A stretch of DNA of 64,000 nucleotides from Thalassotalea fonticola. Its GTDB lineage: Bacteria > Pseudomonadota > Gammaproteobacteria > Enterobacterales > Alteromonadaceae. Under the pieces are notes generated by a model. It was not told where the DNA came from and ran no database searches. It saw nothing but the letters and a program-made list of their open reading frames with translations. The stretch lies in the NCBI RefSeq assembly GCF_032911225.1, contig NZ_CP136600.1, forward strand, positions 1,488,001-1,552,000, read 5' to 3'. Shown piece after piece: positions 1 through 10,872 of this stretch. The position numbers and the translations under genes are program-made. Each line of letters begins with the position of its first letter. Positions within the stretch are counted from its first letter, which is position 1.

Positions 1-1156
1 CAACCGTAAAAATAACATCTCGCATATCAAGCTCAGTTGGCAAGAAATCGATAAAATAAACATCACCAGATAAAAACTTAGTACCTAACATTGATTCAAT
101 ACTGCGAACAATCTCAGTCAAATTTAACGATAAATACACACCAAGCATTGTACCTATTACTGCGCCAAGTACGCCATTTACCAATCCTTGATATACAAAA
201 CTAAGCATAATGGTTTTAGGCTTAGCACCCATGGTTTTTAAAATAGCGATATCACCTTTTTTATCGTTTACCGCCATAAACAAGCTGGATACAATATTAA
301 AGCTCGCAACGGCAATAACCATTAACATCACCACAAACATCACAGTGCGCAGTAATTGAATATCATTAAACACATGACCTTGAGTGCGTGTCCAATCATT
401 CATATACACATAAATATCAAGTTGTTGGCCAATATCTCTGACAATCACCGGGGCTTGAAACACATCATCGACAGCAATTCTTAAACCATGAACATTTTCA
501 CCAAGACCAGCGATTTCACTACCAATATTTAACGGCATGTAGGCAAGAGTTTCATCAATAGCACCGCCAAAATCAAAAATGGCTGCTATGCTCATATTAC
601 GTTTTTTCGGCGCAGAAAATTGGTTACGGCTTTGCCCAGAATTAAGCCGAGGTAGTATCAGCTGTACCGTATCGCCTACCTGTACTTTTAGCTTTTTCGC
701 AATACCTGCGCCAACCACTAACGACTGACCGGTTAAATTAGTCCACTCTCCGGAGCTGATGAAGTCGGTTATCTTTGATACATTAGTTTCAAGTTCAATA
801 TCTACGGCTCTAACTTCCAACGCTTTAAGCTGCTCTCCTTTTTGTAATAAGCCGCCCAGTTTAATTACCGGCGCAGCAGCAAGTACATGCTCAAAAGATT
901 CTAAGTGAGTTACTTGCTGTTGCCAGTTTTCAATAGGTTTACCTGCCGTAATATATTCGCCATGAGGAACAACAGATAACAAACGTTTGGCTAATTCACG
1001 TTCAAAACCATTCATCGCTGACAAGACTAAAATAAGCACCATCACCCCCAAGCCAATACCTATGGTTGAAGATGCCGATATAAACGAGGCAAAACCTTTG
1101 GTTCGATTAGAACGAACGTAGCGTAAGCCGATGAAAATACTTAACGGTTTAAACAT
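1..1156 (-). CDS. lolE: LolE, lipoprotein-releasing ABC transporter permease (partial)
   Basis: Inner-membrane permease of the LolCDE complex, which extracts mature lipoproteins from the inner membrane and hands them to LolA. The start is the ATG at 1154-1156 ([17 protein letters not shown]) and the C-terminus lies beyond the left window edge. A first membrane segment follows residue ~22, then a large periplasmic domain and, near the edge, [11 protein letters not shown] and the motif [13 protein letters not shown] typical of FtsX/LolE permeases. The start overlaps the lolD 3' end by 8 bp, so translation is probably coupled. LolC at 1819-3057 is its paralogue; assigning E against C rests on gene order C-D-E. 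Confidence 0.9.
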   Translation of the reverse strand, partial: MFKPLSIFIGLRYVRSNRTKGFASFISASSTIGIGLGVMVLILVLSAMNGFERELAKRLLSVVPHGEYITAGKPIENWQQQVTHLESFEHVLAAAPVIKLGGLLQKGEQLKALEVRAVDIELETNVSKITDFISSGEWTNLTGQSLVVGAGIAKKLKVQVGDTVQLILPRLNSGQSRNQFSAPKKRNMSIAAIFDFGGAIDETLAYMPLNIGSEIAGLGENVHGLRIAVDDVFQAPVIVRDIGQQLDIYVYMNDWTRTQGHVFNDIQLLRTVMFVVMLMVIAVASFNIVSSLFMAVNDKKGDIAILKTMGAKPKTIMLSFVYQGLVNGVLGAVIGTMLGVYLSLNLTEIVRSIESMLGTKFLSGDVYFIDFLPTELDMRDVIFTV

Positions 1157-1826
1157 CAAGCAACTTTCCATGATCTAATTTTAATTGTCTGTCCATTCGT
1201 CCAGCCAAGGTCAAATCATGGGTAACAACAACAAAGCTGGTATTTTCAGAGCGGTTCAATTCTTGAATTAATTGAAATATTTGCTCTGCCGTATCAAAAT
1301 CCAAATTACCTGTTGGCTCATCTGCTAATACGAGAGAAGGTTTGGTTACCAAAGCCCGAGCAATAGCCACACGTTGGCGTTCGCCACCAGATAATTCAGA
1401 TGGGCGATGGTGAGTGCGATGACTAAGACCGACTTTAGCAAGCATGTTTTGTGCTTCTAACAATGCATCGACGGGCTTATCGCCGCGAATAAGAAGTGGC
1501 ATAGCAACATTCTCTTCTGCGCTGAATTCCATCATTAAATGATGAAACTGATAAATAAAGCCTAAATGTTTATTACGAAATTCAGCTCTTTTAGCCGCCG
1601 ACAAGCCATAAATATCAACATTATCAATTTCGACACTACCTGATGTGGGCGTGTCCAATGCCCCCGCTAAATGTAGGAAAGTACTTTTACCACAACCTGA
1701 ACTACCAACTATTGCCAGTAGTTCACCTGATTTAACGGATAAATCTAACCCCGTTAGTACTGCTGTCGTTTGCGGCCCTTGCTGATATTCTTTTACCAGT
1801 TGCTGGCACACTAACACATTATTCAT
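1149..1826 (-). CDS. lolD: LolD, lipoprotein-releasing ABC transporter ATPase
   Basis: Cytoplasmic ATPase that powers lipoprotein release by LolCE. At 225 aa it has the usual LolD length. Walker A is GSSGCGKST (about residues 42-50), the ABC signature is [15 protein letters not shown], and Walker B is followed by DEPTGNLD. The middle gene of lolC-lolD-lolE, it overlaps both neighbours by 8 bp, which fixes the operon and the start. Confidence 0.95.
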   Translation of the reverse strand: MNNVLVCQQLVKEYQQGPQTTAVLTGLDLSVKSGELLAIVGSSGCGKSTFLHLAGALDTPTSGSVEIDNVDIYGLSAAKRAEFRNKHLGFIYQFHHLMMEFSAEENVAMPLLIRGDKPVDALLEAQNMLAKVGLSHRTHHRPSELSGGERQRVAIARALVTKPSLVLADEPTGNLDFDTAEQIFQLIQELNRSENTSFVVVTHDLTLAGRMDRQLKLDHGKLLDV

Positions 1827-3057
1827 TTCGTAAAACCTCAGCGGGTTGTGTTTTAGATGCTCTATAGGCCGGATACAAGGTTGCTGTGAAGCTCATCACC
1901 AATGCCGATAGAATAATAATTACTACTTGTTGATATTGTAAGTCGATAGGTAATGTTTGCATAACAAAGCCAGACCCCATAATGTTAACGCCAAACAATG
2001 ACAATACAGAATTAATATTTAGAGTAAATATTACGCCAATAATAGAGCCAAGCGTAACGCCCCATAAACCATTAACCATACCTTGAGTGATAAATATTTG
2101 CAGAACCTGTTTTGGCTGTAAGCCCAAGGTTTGCAATATACCTATTTCACCTTGCTTATCGATAACCACCATCACCAGTGCAGAAACAATATTGAATGCA
2201 GCAACGGCAACAATTAAGCTTAACATTAGCCACATCATATTTTTTTCTATACGCACTGCCGCGAATAAATTTCCCTGAGATTTATCCCAAGTAGTAAAGT
2301 TTAAGTGGCTAAACTCACTGTGTAACTTAAACTTTTCAGCCAAAGGTTGGGCATCAAAGGCGTCAGTTAGGTATAAACGAACGTTATCAACGCTGTCTTT
2401 ATCTTTTCTCAATAGCCGCGCAGCATCTTGGCCGTGAATAATAACCATATGATCATCAACTTGTGAACCAATATGAAAGACGCCAATTAACGTAAATTTG
2501 CGCTGCACAGGTACTCTGCCCATAGGGGTGAAAATGGTTTTATTAGGTAATGCCAGACGAATTTTATCGCCAATACGAATACCCAATTTACGGGCTAATG
2601 AGACCCCCATGATCATTTGATATTTGCCCGCTTCTAAATCAGTTAGCTGACCAACTTGCATTTTTTCCGCTAATAAAGAGTATTTTTGTTCAAATTCGGG
2701 ATAAATGCCCTGCATGAGCACACCTTGCAATTTACTCGGTGACTGAATAAATGATTCACTTTCTAAATAAGGAGTAGCCCCCTTTACTAATGGTTGAGCT
2801 TCAAGCTTGCTAATAAGCTCGCGCCAATCATTTATACTATGCTGTTTAGCCTGAACAACAACATGCGGCACTAACCCTAAAATTCGTTGTTTTAATTGCC
2901 CTTCAAAACCATTCATTACCGACGCAACAGAGATCAATGCAGCCACGCCCAATAAGATACCAGCGATTGAAAAAAAGGTAATAAAAGATACAAAACCAGA
3001 ACGGCTTTGACTACGACTGTAGCGGTATCCGATAAAAAGACTAACCGGTTGAAACAT
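1819..3057 (-). CDS. lolC: LolC, lipoprotein-releasing ABC transporter permease
   Basis: Permease that with LolE and LolD releases outer-membrane lipoproteins and recruits LolA. The 412 aa match the family. One membrane segment lies at about residues 27-49, a periplasmic domain spans roughly 50-270, and three C-terminal membrane segments lie near 274-299, 328-349 and 379-398, with the FtsX-type motif [12 protein letters not shown] between them. First gene of the lolCDE operon, divergent from mfd across 174 bp that must hold both promoters. Naming C rather than E follows operon position. Confidence 0.93.
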   Translation of the reverse strand: MFQPVSLFIGYRYSRSQSRSGFVSFITFFSIAGILLGVAALISVASVMNGFEGQLKQRILGLVPHVVVQAKQHSINDWRELISKLEAQPLVKGATPYLESESFIQSPSKLQGVLMQGIYPEFEQKYSLLAEKMQVGQLTDLEAGKYQMIMGVSLARKLGIRIGDKIRLALPNKTIFTPMGRVPVQRKFTLIGVFHIGSQVDDHMVIIHGQDAARLLRKDKDSVDNVRLYLTDAFDAQPLAEKFKLHSEFSHLNFTTWDKSQGNLFAAVRIEKNMMWLMLSLIVAVAAFNIVSALVMVVIDKQGEIGILQTLGLQPKQVLQIFITQGMVNGLWGVTLGSIIGVIFTLNINSVLSLFGVNIMGSGFVMQTLPIDLQYQQVVIIILSALVMSFTATLYPAYRASKTQPAEVLRNE

Positions 3058-3231
3058 TTATATTTATAATTTTTTTTGAAGATGTCTACAAATGATAAAA
3101 GCTTGCACTGTTTTGTACAAGCAGAACAGGATAATAATATGTAATTTAGTATGACAATGGCTGTATAAACGTCTAAAATCAATCGCTGAACAACATCAAT
3201 CAACCAAGCCAACAACAACGATATCTAAACA

Positions 3232-6200
3232 ATGAGCCAAACCAGTAGTATTTTTTCGCCTTTATTAGCTGTAAGTAAAGCTAATAGCAATTCAAAAGAC
3301 AAAAAACAGTGGGCCAATTTGCACGGCTCTAGTGCCAGTGTTGCCATTTATTTTGCTGCCGCAAACACTGAAAGTCTGACTTTATTAATTACTGAAGATA
3401 CCGCAACGGCACTTAAGCTTGAACACGAATTGCTCAGCATTAATGATCAAGATTTAGATATCTGCTTGTTCCCAGACTGGGAAACTCTGCCATACGACAG
3501 CTTTTCTCCGCATCAAGACATTATCTCGCAGAGACTGCAAACCCTATATCGCTTATCACGTATGAGTAAAGGTATTGTCATTGTTCCAGCCCATACACTA
3601 GTGCACCGCATTGCGCCTAAGCAGTATATCGAGGCAAATAGTTTACTGATTAAAACCGGTGACAAAAAAGATTTACACCAAATGCGAGCCGAGCTTGAAG
3701 CAAGTGGTTATAGGGCTGTGGAGCAAGTTCTTGAGCATGGCGAGTTTAGTGCTCGTGGTGCTATTTTAGATATTTATCCTATGGGTAATAATACGCCGTA
3801 TCGGTTAGACTTTTTTGATGATGAAATAGACAGTATTCGTACCTTTGATGTTGAAGATCAACGCTCGAAAGACACCATTGCCAGTATAGAATTATTGCCT
3901 GCTCACGAATTTCCAACAGATAAAGCGGCAATAGAATTATTTAGAAGCCAATACCGTGAACTGTTAAAGGCGAACAACGATAAAGACTCTGTCTATCATC
4001 AGGTTAGTAAAAACATTTTACCAGCAGGTATCGAATACTACCTGCCGTTGTTTTTTGAGCAAACAGAGACCCTGTTCGACTATTTACCGGTTAATACGCA
4101 AGTATTAATTCATGGTGACATTGATAAAAACCTAGAGCAATTCAACCTAGATGCCCAGTACCGTTATGAAGACAGGCGATACGATCCATTAAGGCCATTA
4201 CTACCACCTGATAAGTTATTCTTAACTCGAGAGCAATTGTTTGCAACGTTAAAGCTACACGATAGAGTTAATATAAAAACAGCAAGTAAAGACAGTAAAA
4301 CCATTAGCCTAAGCGATAAAGCGGGTAATATTAATTTCGCCACCACAGCTTTACCTTCAGTTGCGGTTAATCATCAACTTAAACAGCCCTTACAAGCCGT
4401 TTGCCAGTTTTTACAAAGCGCAAAACAAAACCAGCAACAAGTATTGTTTATCGCCGAGAGCCAAGGCCGCAGAGAAACACTGTTAGAGTTACTTTCTCGT
4501 GAAAAAATTGCGCCGCAAAGTGTCGATGACCTGAGCACTTTTATTTCATCTGAGCACCCAATAGCGATCACCGTTAATGCGCTAAACCATGGCTTTATCA
4601 TTGATCAGGCCGACAGTAAGGCTAAGTTTAACTTTGCAATTATCACTGAAGATGACTTATTTACCGATAGAGTAAAACAAGCAAGGCGCAGAACTAAACA
4701 ACAGGAAACCAACAGCGAAGCGATATTTAAGAATTTAACGGAGCTGTCAATTAATCAACCTGTTGTCCATATAGAGCACGGAATTGGTCGCTATCAAGGC
4801 TTACAAACATTTGAAAACCAAGGCATTAGCACAGAGTTTTTAATGTTAAGTTATGCCAATGATGCCAAGCTTTATGTGCCTGTTGCATCTTTGCATTTAA
4901 TTTCTCGCTATTCCGGCTCCAACAGCGACACGACGCCTATTCATAGGTTGGGCACTGACTCTTGGTCAAAAGCAAAGAAAAAAGCCGCAGAAAAAATTAA
5001 AGATGTAGCAGCTGATTTACTCGATATTTATGCCAAGCGTGCGCAAAGCCACGGTTATGCATTCAAACGAAATAAAGAAGATTATCTCAGTTTTTCTGAA
5101 AGTTTTGGCTTTGAAGAGACACTAGATCAACAAAATGCTATTACCAATGTTGTTGCCGACATGCTTGACCATAAAACCATGGACAGATTGGTCTGTGGTG
5201 ATGTTGGTTTTGGGAAAACAGAAGTCGCCATGCGAGCAGCATTTATTGCTGCCAATGACTCTAAACAAGTGGTTGTATTAGTACCTACCACATTACTTGC
5301 CCAGCAGCATTATGAAAACTTTCGCGACCGCTTTGCTAACTGGGCAGTAAATATTGAAGTACTGTCGCGCTTTAAAACCGCAAAACAACAAAAAGAAGTT
5401 ATCGCTGAAATAGCGACCGGTAAAATTGATATTTTGATCGGCACCCATAAGTTATTGTCTGATAATATTAAATTTAAAGACTTAGGCTTACTTATTGTTG
5501 ATGAAGAACACCGCTTTGGCGTTAAACAAAAAGAAAAAATTAAAAAACTACGTGCCAATGTAGATATTTTAACCCTCACTGCTACCCCAATTCCAAGAAC
5601 ATTAAATATGGCGATGGGTGGGATGCGCGATTTATCTATAATTGCGACTCCGCCAGCAAAACGACTCGCGGTTAAAACATTTGTGCGTGAACGTGAAACG
5701 GCATTGATCAGAGAGTCAGTATTGCGTGAAGTATTACGTGGTGGTCAAGTTTACTTCTTACATAACAATGTACAAACCATTGAGAAAACGGCACAAGAAA
5801 TTCAAGAGTTACTGCCGGAAGCGAAAATTACCGTTGCTCATGGTCAAATGCGCGAACGTGAACTAGAACGCATTATGAGCGACTTTTATCACCAACGTTA
5901 TAATGTATTAGTGTGTACCACTATTATCGAAACAGGTATCGATATTCCAACCGCAAACACCATAATCATGGATAGGGCCGATCATTTAGGTTTAGCGCAA
6001 TTACATCAATTACGAGGCCGTGTGGGTCGCTCACATCATCAGGCTTATGCTTATTTACTGACACCACATCCTAAACGTATGACTAAGGATGCGATTAAGC
6101 GTCTAGACGCCATTGCACAATTAGAAGATTTAGGTGCAGGATTTGCCTTGGCAACGCATGATCTGGAAATACGGGGTGCTGGAGAGCTTTTAGGAGAAGA

Positions 6201-6759
6201 TCAATCAGGGCAAATGGCCAGTATTGGTTTTAGCTTATACATGGAAATGCTTGATCAAGCGGTTGCAGCATTAAAAGAAGGTAAACAACCGTCATTAGAA
6301 GATTTAACGGCGAAGCAAACTGAAATTGAATTACGCGTACCGGCATTAATCCCTGATGATTACATTTATGATGTTAGTATGCGCTTATCTTTTTATAAAC
6401 GTATTGCCAGCTGTAAAGACAACCATGAGCTTGATGAAATTCAAATTGAACTTATCGACCGTTTTGGTCTACTGCCACAAGCAACCAAGCATATATTTTT
6501 CATTGCAAAATTGCGTTTAAATGCAGAAGACATAGGTATTTCTCGCATTGATGCCGGCATTAATGGTGGCTCTATAGAATTTAATAGCAGCACAAAAATT
6601 GATCCTATGCTTATAATAGGTTTGATCCAACAACAGCCTTCAATATATAAAATGGAAGGCGCTAATAAACTTAAATTTGCAATTAAAACAGAAGATAACC
6701 AAGCGCGCTTTACGTTAATCAGCAAGATGCTCGATAGTTTAAATAAAAGCGTAGCCTAA
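3232..6759 (+). CDS. mfd: Mfd, transcription-repair coupling factor
   Basis: DNA translocase that removes RNA polymerase stalled at lesions and recruits UvrA. The 1175 aa equal full-length Mfd. The N-terminal third is the UvrB-like module (FPDWETLPYDSFSPH near residue 80). An RNA-polymerase-interacting region follows (VVHIEHGIGRYQGL, about 515-528), then the RecG-like translocase with Walker A GDVGFGKTE (~656-664) and DEEHRFG (~758). Motif VI reads QLRGRVGRS. The C-terminal regulatory domain is present. The csiV-like gene starts 15 bp downstream, suggesting cotranscription. Confidence 0.97.
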   Translation: MSQTSSIFSPLLAVSKANSNSKDKKQWANLHGSSASVAIYFAAANTESLTLLITEDTATALKLEHELLSINDQDLDICLFPDWETLPYDSFSPHQDIISQRLQTLYRLSRMSKGIVIVPAHTLVHRIAPKQYIEANSLLIKTGDKKDLHQMRAELEASGYRAVEQVLEHGEFSARGAILDIYPMGNNTPYRLDFFDDEIDSIRTFDVEDQRSKDTIASIELLPAHEFPTDKAAIELFRSQYRELLKANNDKDSVYHQVSKNILPAGIEYYLPLFFEQTETLFDYLPVNTQVLIHGDIDKNLEQFNLDAQYRYEDRRYDPLRPLLPPDKLFLTREQLFATLKLHDRVNIKTASKDSKTISLSDKAGNINFATTALPSVAVNHQLKQPLQAVCQFLQSAKQNQQQVLFIAESQGRRETLLELLSREKIAPQSVDDLSTFISSEHPIAITVNALNHGFIIDQADSKAKFNFAIITEDDLFTDRVKQARRRTKQQETNSEAIFKNLTELSINQPVVHIEHGIGRYQGLQTFENQGISTEFLMLSYANDAKLYVPVASLHLISRYSGSNSDTTPIHRLGTDSWSKAKKKAAEKIKDVAADLLDIYAKRAQSHGYAFKRNKEDYLSFSESFGFEETLDQQNAITNVVADMLDHKTMDRLVCGDVGFGKTEVAMRAAFIAANDSKQVVVLVPTTLLAQQHYENFRDRFANWAVNIEVLSRFKTAKQQKEVIAEIATGKIDILIGTHKLLSDNIKFKDLGLLIVDEEHRFGVKQKEKIKKLRANVDILTLTATPIPRTLNMAMGGMRDLSIIATPPAKRLAVKTFVRERETALIRESVLREVLRGGQVYFLHNNVQTIEKTAQEIQELLPEAKITVAHGQMRERELERIMSDFYHQRYNVLVCTTIIETGIDIPTANTIIMDRADHLGLAQLHQLRGRVGRSHHQAYAYLLTPHPKRMTKDAIKRLDAIAQLEDLGAGFALATHDLEIRGAGELLGEDQSGQMASIGFSLYMEMLDQAVAALKEGKQPSLEDLTAKQTEIELRVPALIPDDYIYDVSMRLSFYKRIASCKDNHELDEIQIELIDRFGLLPQATKHIFFIAKLRLNAEDIGISRIDAGINGGSIEFNSSTKIDPMLIIGLIQQQPSIYKMEGANKLKFAIKTEDNQARFTLISKMLDSLNKSVA

Positions 6760-6774
6760 GGAATAATAACCAAA

Positions 6775-8025
6775 ATGCAAATAAACAATGCAATAACAAC
6801 AATAAAGCCAGTTAGCATTAAACAGACAAAATCTAAAATTACCAAATTAACATTTTTAGGTGCAATGTTATTTAGCTTACTTGGTGTAAACGCTATGGCA
6901 CAGACAGCAATTGACATCAGCGCTGAAAAACCGGTTGAACGTTGGTTTGAAATAGAAGTAATTTTAATAGAACAATTGATCGATAAATCACCTTATAACG
7001 AAGACTTTAATCAACAAGTTGCCATGGGCAATAGTAAAAGTAGTAACAATATCCCCCTACTTAACAGTTATCTACAAAACATAATAAATTTTGAGCAACA
7101 ATTAGATGACTGTAATATAGCAACTGCAGTGAGTAACAGTAGTGATGATACCACGGTAAAAAACTCGCAACCTATAGAACAAACAGACAATAAGACAACC
7201 TTAGCTGAGGTTGAGCAAGATTTGATAAACCTTTCATTAGCGTGTAAACACAATAACGTTAATATTTTTGAAAATGCAATCGAGCAGGAGTTTTATCAAA
7301 TTCCAAAAATAATTTCGGCTAACGAAGATTTGTATGCCAAAGTGCCTTATTTGCTCAACAAAAAAAGTTTACAGCTCGCTCATATTAGAAAATCACTCGC
7401 TCGGTCAAAACATTTTCGCCCATTATTACACATGGGGTGGCGCCAAGCAGTATTGGATAGGCGCTCAGCTAAACCGGTTCGACTTATGGCAGGTGAAAAT
7501 CAATCCTTAACTAAAGTTACAAGCGAAAAAATGATTACACTCACTGAAGACTTGCAATTAAGTGAAGAAGAAAAACAGCAGATCATTAGCAACCATTTAC
7601 ACCAAATAATCACAGATGTTGAGCAAAACAATACTGAACTTGCAACTTTAACTAAACAGATTAACGGTCAAAAAATTCAACCATTATTTGACAATCAAAA
7701 CCTAGCGACAACAGCAGATAAAACCGAGCAACGCCAACAGAGTTGGCATATTGATGGGTTATTTAATGTACATTTAGACCACTACTTATACATTAATAGT
7801 CAATTTAATGTCATTACAGCAACAAAAAGCAATGACGATAGCGGCGAAGTAATAGTGCCTTTTAAACAAAACCGTAGAGTGATCAGCGGTGAAATTCATT
7901 ACTTTGATCATCCTTATATGGGCATGATCGTGCAAATTCGTCGTCATGAAAAGCCAGAAGTGATTGATGAAGATAGTCAAGACACTGAAGAACCAGACGT
8001 TACTAGCGATAGAAGCCGACTATAG
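6775..8025 (+). CDS. csiV: CsiV-like peptidoglycan-binding/cell-envelope protein
   Basis: Predicted exported protein of the CsiV family, described in Vibrio as a peptidoglycan-binding protein needed for growth with D-amino acids. There is an extended N-region followed by a hydrophobic stretch at about 26-40 ending in AMAQ, a signal peptide. RWFEIEVILIEQ follows, the characteristic CsiV opening. The C-terminus has SGEIHYFDHPYMGMIVQIR, also typical. The central ~200 residues are Gln/Asn/Thr-rich and low in complexity, making the protein longer (416 aa) than I expect for the family. It sits directly behind mfd, as in Vibrio. The function is transferred from the family, not shown here. Confidence 0.75.
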   Translation: MQINNAITTIKPVSIKQTKSKITKLTFLGAMLFSLLGVNAMAQTAIDISAEKPVERWFEIEVILIEQLIDKSPYNEDFNQQVAMGNSKSSNNIPLLNSYLQNIINFEQQLDDCNIATAVSNSSDDTTVKNSQPIEQTDNKTTLAEVEQDLINLSLACKHNNVNIFENAIEQEFYQIPKIISANEDLYAKVPYLLNKKSLQLAHIRKSLARSKHFRPLLHMGWRQAVLDRRSAKPVRLMAGENQSLTKVTSEKMITLTEDLQLSEEEKQQIISNHLHQIITDVEQNNTELATLTKQINGQKIQPLFDNQNLATTADKTEQRQQSWHIDGLFNVHLDHYLYINSQFNVITATKSNDDSGEVIVPFKQNRRVISGEIHYFDHPYMGMIVQIRRHEKPEVIDEDSQDTEEPDVTSDRSRL

Positions 8026-8083
8026 TCGTCCCCTACTCGATATGGGACCTAAGTAAACAGAACTTAATAGAAGAATTAAAATT

Positions 8084-8377
8084 ATGTCAGTAGATAAACA
8101 AACACAAATTGAAGCCGCGGTATTTCGCCGTTTATTAGCCCATTTAGATTCACGCAAAGACGTACAAAACATTGAACTGATGAACCTTGCCGGTTTTTGC
8201 CGCAATTGTTTTTCAAAATGGACCGTCGCCGAAGCAGAAAAACTGGGTGAAACCATCGATATAGAAACTGCCAGAGAGCAGGTATATGGCATGCCTTATA
8301 GCGAATGGAAAGCAAAACATCAACTGCCAGCAACGCCAGAGCAACTTGCAAAGTTTGAACAATCATCTAAAAAGTAA
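8084..8377 (+). CDS. DUF1244 family protein
   Basis: Small cytoplasmic protein (97 aa) that matches the DUF1244 family along its length. The hallmark is NLAGFCRNCFSKW, with two cysteines in CRNC at about residues 44-47, followed by YGMPYSEWKAKHQ. No signal peptide or membrane segment is present. The biochemical role is unknown; the CxxC and helical character are what can be seen. It lies 58 bp after csiV and 42 bp before the cysteine hydrolase, on the same strand. Confidence 0.8.
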   Translation: MSVDKQTQIEAAVFRRLLAHLDSRKDVQNIELMNLAGFCRNCFSKWTVAEAEKLGETIDIETAREQVYGMPYSEWKAKHQLPATPEQLAKFEQSSKK

Positions 8378-8419
8378 TAGATTAACTAACTCAATAAATA
8401 ATAATAAAAAGATGTTTGT

Positions 8420-8959
8420 ATGCTAAATAAAGAAGAAACCGTATTTGTACTCGTTGATGTACAAGGCAACCTTGCCGGTTTAGTTCATGATAAACAAACG
8501 TTATTTAGCAACATCCAAAAGCTTATTAAAAGCGTTCAGGTGCTTAATATACCAATTATTTGGGTGGAGCAAACACCAGGAGCTATTGGCGAAACTATTG
8601 TGCAGATAGCTAGTTTACTTACTGAGTTAAAACCTATAAGTAAATCTACGTTCAGTGCGGTTAAAAACGATGAGTTTTTGGCTGCACTTAAAAAGACTGA
8701 TCGTAAACAAGTATTAGTAGCAGGGATAGAATCACATGTTTGTGTGTACCAAACGGCTATGGATTTGCACCAGCAAAACTATGATGTTGAGATCGTTGCT
8801 GATGCGGTTTCATCAAGAACACAGTCAAACAAACAAATAGCACTTTTAAAAATGCAGAATAAAGGCCTTACTCTCACCAGTACAGAAATGGCTTTATTTG
8901 AACTTATTGGTGATGCTCAAAGTAAAGAATTTAAACAAATAATTAAAATAATTAAATAG
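8420..8959 (+). CDS. Isochorismatase-family cysteine hydrolase (YcaC-like)
   Basis: Cytoplasmic alpha/beta hydrolase of the isochorismatase superfamily, 179 aa. The catalytic Asp is in FVLVDVQGNL (~13), the Lys in KSTFSAVKN, and the nucleophilic Cys in VAGIESHVCVYQTAMDL (~112), preceded by the expected cis-peptide-like GIES. Members hydrolyse amides or vinyl ethers of small molecules; the substrate cannot be read from the sequence. It is the last gene of the plus-strand run starting at mfd, and a 940-bp non-coding stretch follows. Confidence 0.85.
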   Translation: MLNKEETVFVLVDVQGNLAGLVHDKQTLFSNIQKLIKSVQVLNIPIIWVEQTPGAIGETIVQIASLLTELKPISKSTFSAVKNDEFLAALKKTDRKQVLVAGIESHVCVYQTAMDLHQQNYDVEIVADAVSSRTQSNKQIALLKMQNKGLTLTSTEMALFELIGDAQSKEFKQIIKIIK

Positions 8960-9901
8960 AGTTGAATTTGTACTACGACCGTCGCTAAAATGCCTATTAT
9001 AGGCGGTTAACACCGGTAAAAAGCAGAAACAATTAACCACGTCATTGCAGGCAACCTCCCTTCGGATATAAATAGGCTTAAACAAAGGCTTATTAATTTT
9101 TTAAAGCCACTGTGCATTCAATGTGGTCCATGATATCGCTAGTGCTCTTCAGGGATGACGATGTTTTTTTCGAAGAGTGTGTCGCAGTAAAGAGCGATCC
9201 CCCCTTCTCGTACCCAATAAATCAAGTACTCGAGATAAGTAAAGTGAATTGTAATAAATAGTTATTCATATCTTTTTGAAATTTCAGGACGTTATCAAGC
9301 TTTATATACATTCCCGAAGGGTAACTCATATGTTGTATTTATGAGTCACTCAATGAACAGATCATTATGCGAACTGATATAAAAGTAAGCTTCATGGTTT
9401 TCTTTAATGAAGTAATTCGGGTTTAATACCAAACGGATTAAATATCTGACCATTTAGCGAAAATTAAAAGGTTTAAATACAAGGCATTGATTGAAGAGAA
9501 TGGTTATTCCCTTGTCAAAATCAATAACGCAGTAGTTAAGCCTTTTAAATTCGCCCTTCGGGAGCCTGAAATAGACGAGATAACTGCCCTAAATTCATAT
9601 AAATGTAGAATAACTATATCAATATAAATTTTGATTGTTCTCCCATCCATTTCAATGCTCTAAATGACCATATATTTAATCCGATTGGTATAATTGATAT
9701 TATCCTAGCTGAATAATTTATTTGGCAAACAACCAATCCATTAGCATAAATGACCAAATATCAATTATTTATACCTTTTCCACATTAGCCTTGTATATAT
9801 CCAATTGTTTTTAAAGACTTTTATTTTTGGCGCGTTACTTGCAAGCTCCACTTAAAATAATAGCAGTAATTTAAGTTAGATGACTTTATCAAGGATATAA
9901 A
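8960..9901. other. Non-coding stretch with MITE-like element
   Basis: No open frame with coding character is visible in this 940 bp. It holds a complete MITE-like element (9426-9691, listed separately). At 9746-9775 there is a decayed second copy of that element's right end (TAAATGACCAAATAT against TAAATGACCATATAT at 9661). The short stretch between them is bounded by the inverted pair ATAATTGATATT (about 9691) and AATATCAATTAT (about 9758). A small hairpin GCCTATTATAGGC lies near 8992. The rest is unassigned. Confidence 0.6.
9426..9691. repeat. MITE-like element, copy A (266 bp)
   Basis: The left end begins ATACCAAACGGATTAAATAT and the right end, read on the other strand, begins ATACCAATCGGATTAAATAT, so the element has ~31-bp terminal inverted repeats with only a few mismatches. 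It has no coding capacity. The interior shares long blocks with copy B at 26435-26699, including GTCAAAATCAATAA, CGCCCTTCGGGA and CGAGATAAC. The equal length (266 against 265 bp) and colinear interior indicate one family. No transposase of matching type is in the window. Confidence 0.8.
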
Positions 9902-10735
9902 ATGAACCAAACAACAATAACAACAACCGGCAACAATTCATTTGCCCACTCATCAAATAATAATTGGCTAAGTCACAGTGCTAAAATGTGGTTTTTAGTG
10001 ACGGTATTCGGTCAATGGGTATTTGCATTCTACGTTGCCATGTTTTACGGCGGAGCTTCGTTAGAAGGTGACTTTGCCAAGTGGAACAAAGTAATGCCTC
10101 ATGGCTATATAGCTGGAGACACCATAGGTAATATTGCCGTAGGTATGCATTTACTTCTTGCTCTCGTAGTATTAATTGGAGGACCATTACAGCTTATCCC
10201 TCAAATTAGAAAATTAGCGCCAAGATTCCATCGAATAAATGGTCGAATTTATATATTAACAGCGCTAGTTTTAAGTGTTGGTGGCCTATTTATGGTGTGG
10301 ACCCGCGGGGTGGCAGGGGGTGATATTGGGAAATATAGCATTAGCTTAAACGCGATTTTAATCATTGTATTTGCAAGTCTAGCTGTATATTTCGCAATAA
10401 AGAGGGATATAAAAACACACCGTCGTTGGGCAATTAGACTTTTCATTGTTATGGGTGGCGTGTGGTTTTTTCGTATTGGTTTAATGCTCTGGCTAATGAT
10501 TCATCAAGCACCTGTAGGATTTGACCCAAAAACATTTGAAGGCCCATTTTTAACATTCTTAGGCTTTGCCCAATACCTTATCCCATTAGCAGTTGCGCAA
10601 TTATACTTTAAAGCTTCTGATAGCAATAATAACCAAAATAAGATAATCATGTCTGTTGCTCTTACCTTATTAACTTTAGCAATGGCTGGTGGTATTTTTT
10701 CTGCGTCAATGGGAATGTGGTTACCACGAATTTAG
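9902..10735 (+). CDS. DUF2306 integral membrane protein
   Basis: Inner-membrane protein of 277 aa with about seven hydrophobic segments. The diagnostic DUF2306 features are PRFHRINGRIYILTAL (~104-119), HRRWAIRLF (~168-176) and a conserved HLLLALVVLIGGPLQLIP segment before them. The N-terminus is a 20-residue Thr/Asn/Ser-rich cytoplasmic tail. The start is supported by AAGGA eight bases upstream of the ATG. The function of the family is unknown. The gene stands alone between the MITE region and a strong hairpin at 10756-10790. Confidence 0.8.
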   Translation: MNQTTITTTGNNSFAHSSNNNWLSHSAKMWFLVTVFGQWVFAFYVAMFYGGASLEGDFAKWNKVMPHGYIAGDTIGNIAVGMHLLLALVVLIGGPLQLIPQIRKLAPRFHRINGRIYILTALVLSVGGLFMVWTRGVAGGDIGKYSISLNAILIIVFASLAVYFAIKRDIKTHRRWAIRLFIVMGGVWFFRIGLMLWLMIHQAPVGFDPKTFEGPFLTFLGFAQYLIPLAVAQLYFKASDSNNNQNKIIMSVALTLLTLAMAGGIFSASMGMWLPRI

Positions 10736-10755
10736 TTTATTAGAAAATACTAAGA

Positions 10756-10790
10756 ATGTAGGCGAAATGGTTTAGATATTTCGCCTACAT
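10756..10790 (+). terminator. Perfect 13-bp hairpin after the DUF2306 gene
   Basis: ATGTAGGCGAAAT and its exact complement ATTTCGCCTACAT flank a 9-nt loop, 20 bp after the DUF2306 stop codon. A T-run is missing, so it may be a processing or Rho-assisted end rather than a classical intrinsic terminator. Confidence 0.6.
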
Positions 10791-10872
10791 ATAAAATATG
10801 ATTCAAAATATAGTTTCTGATACGGTGTAAACCAATAACCCTGCTTCCTATAGTTGACGCAAACATTCATTC

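Noticed and set aside
2934..3218. 94-codon minus-strand frame at the lolC 5' end
   Set aside because: Overlaps the lolC N-terminus in another frame and encodes no recognisable protein.
8082..8366. Minus-strand frames opposite the DUF1244 gene
   Set aside because: Shadows of a recognisable conserved protein on the plus strand.
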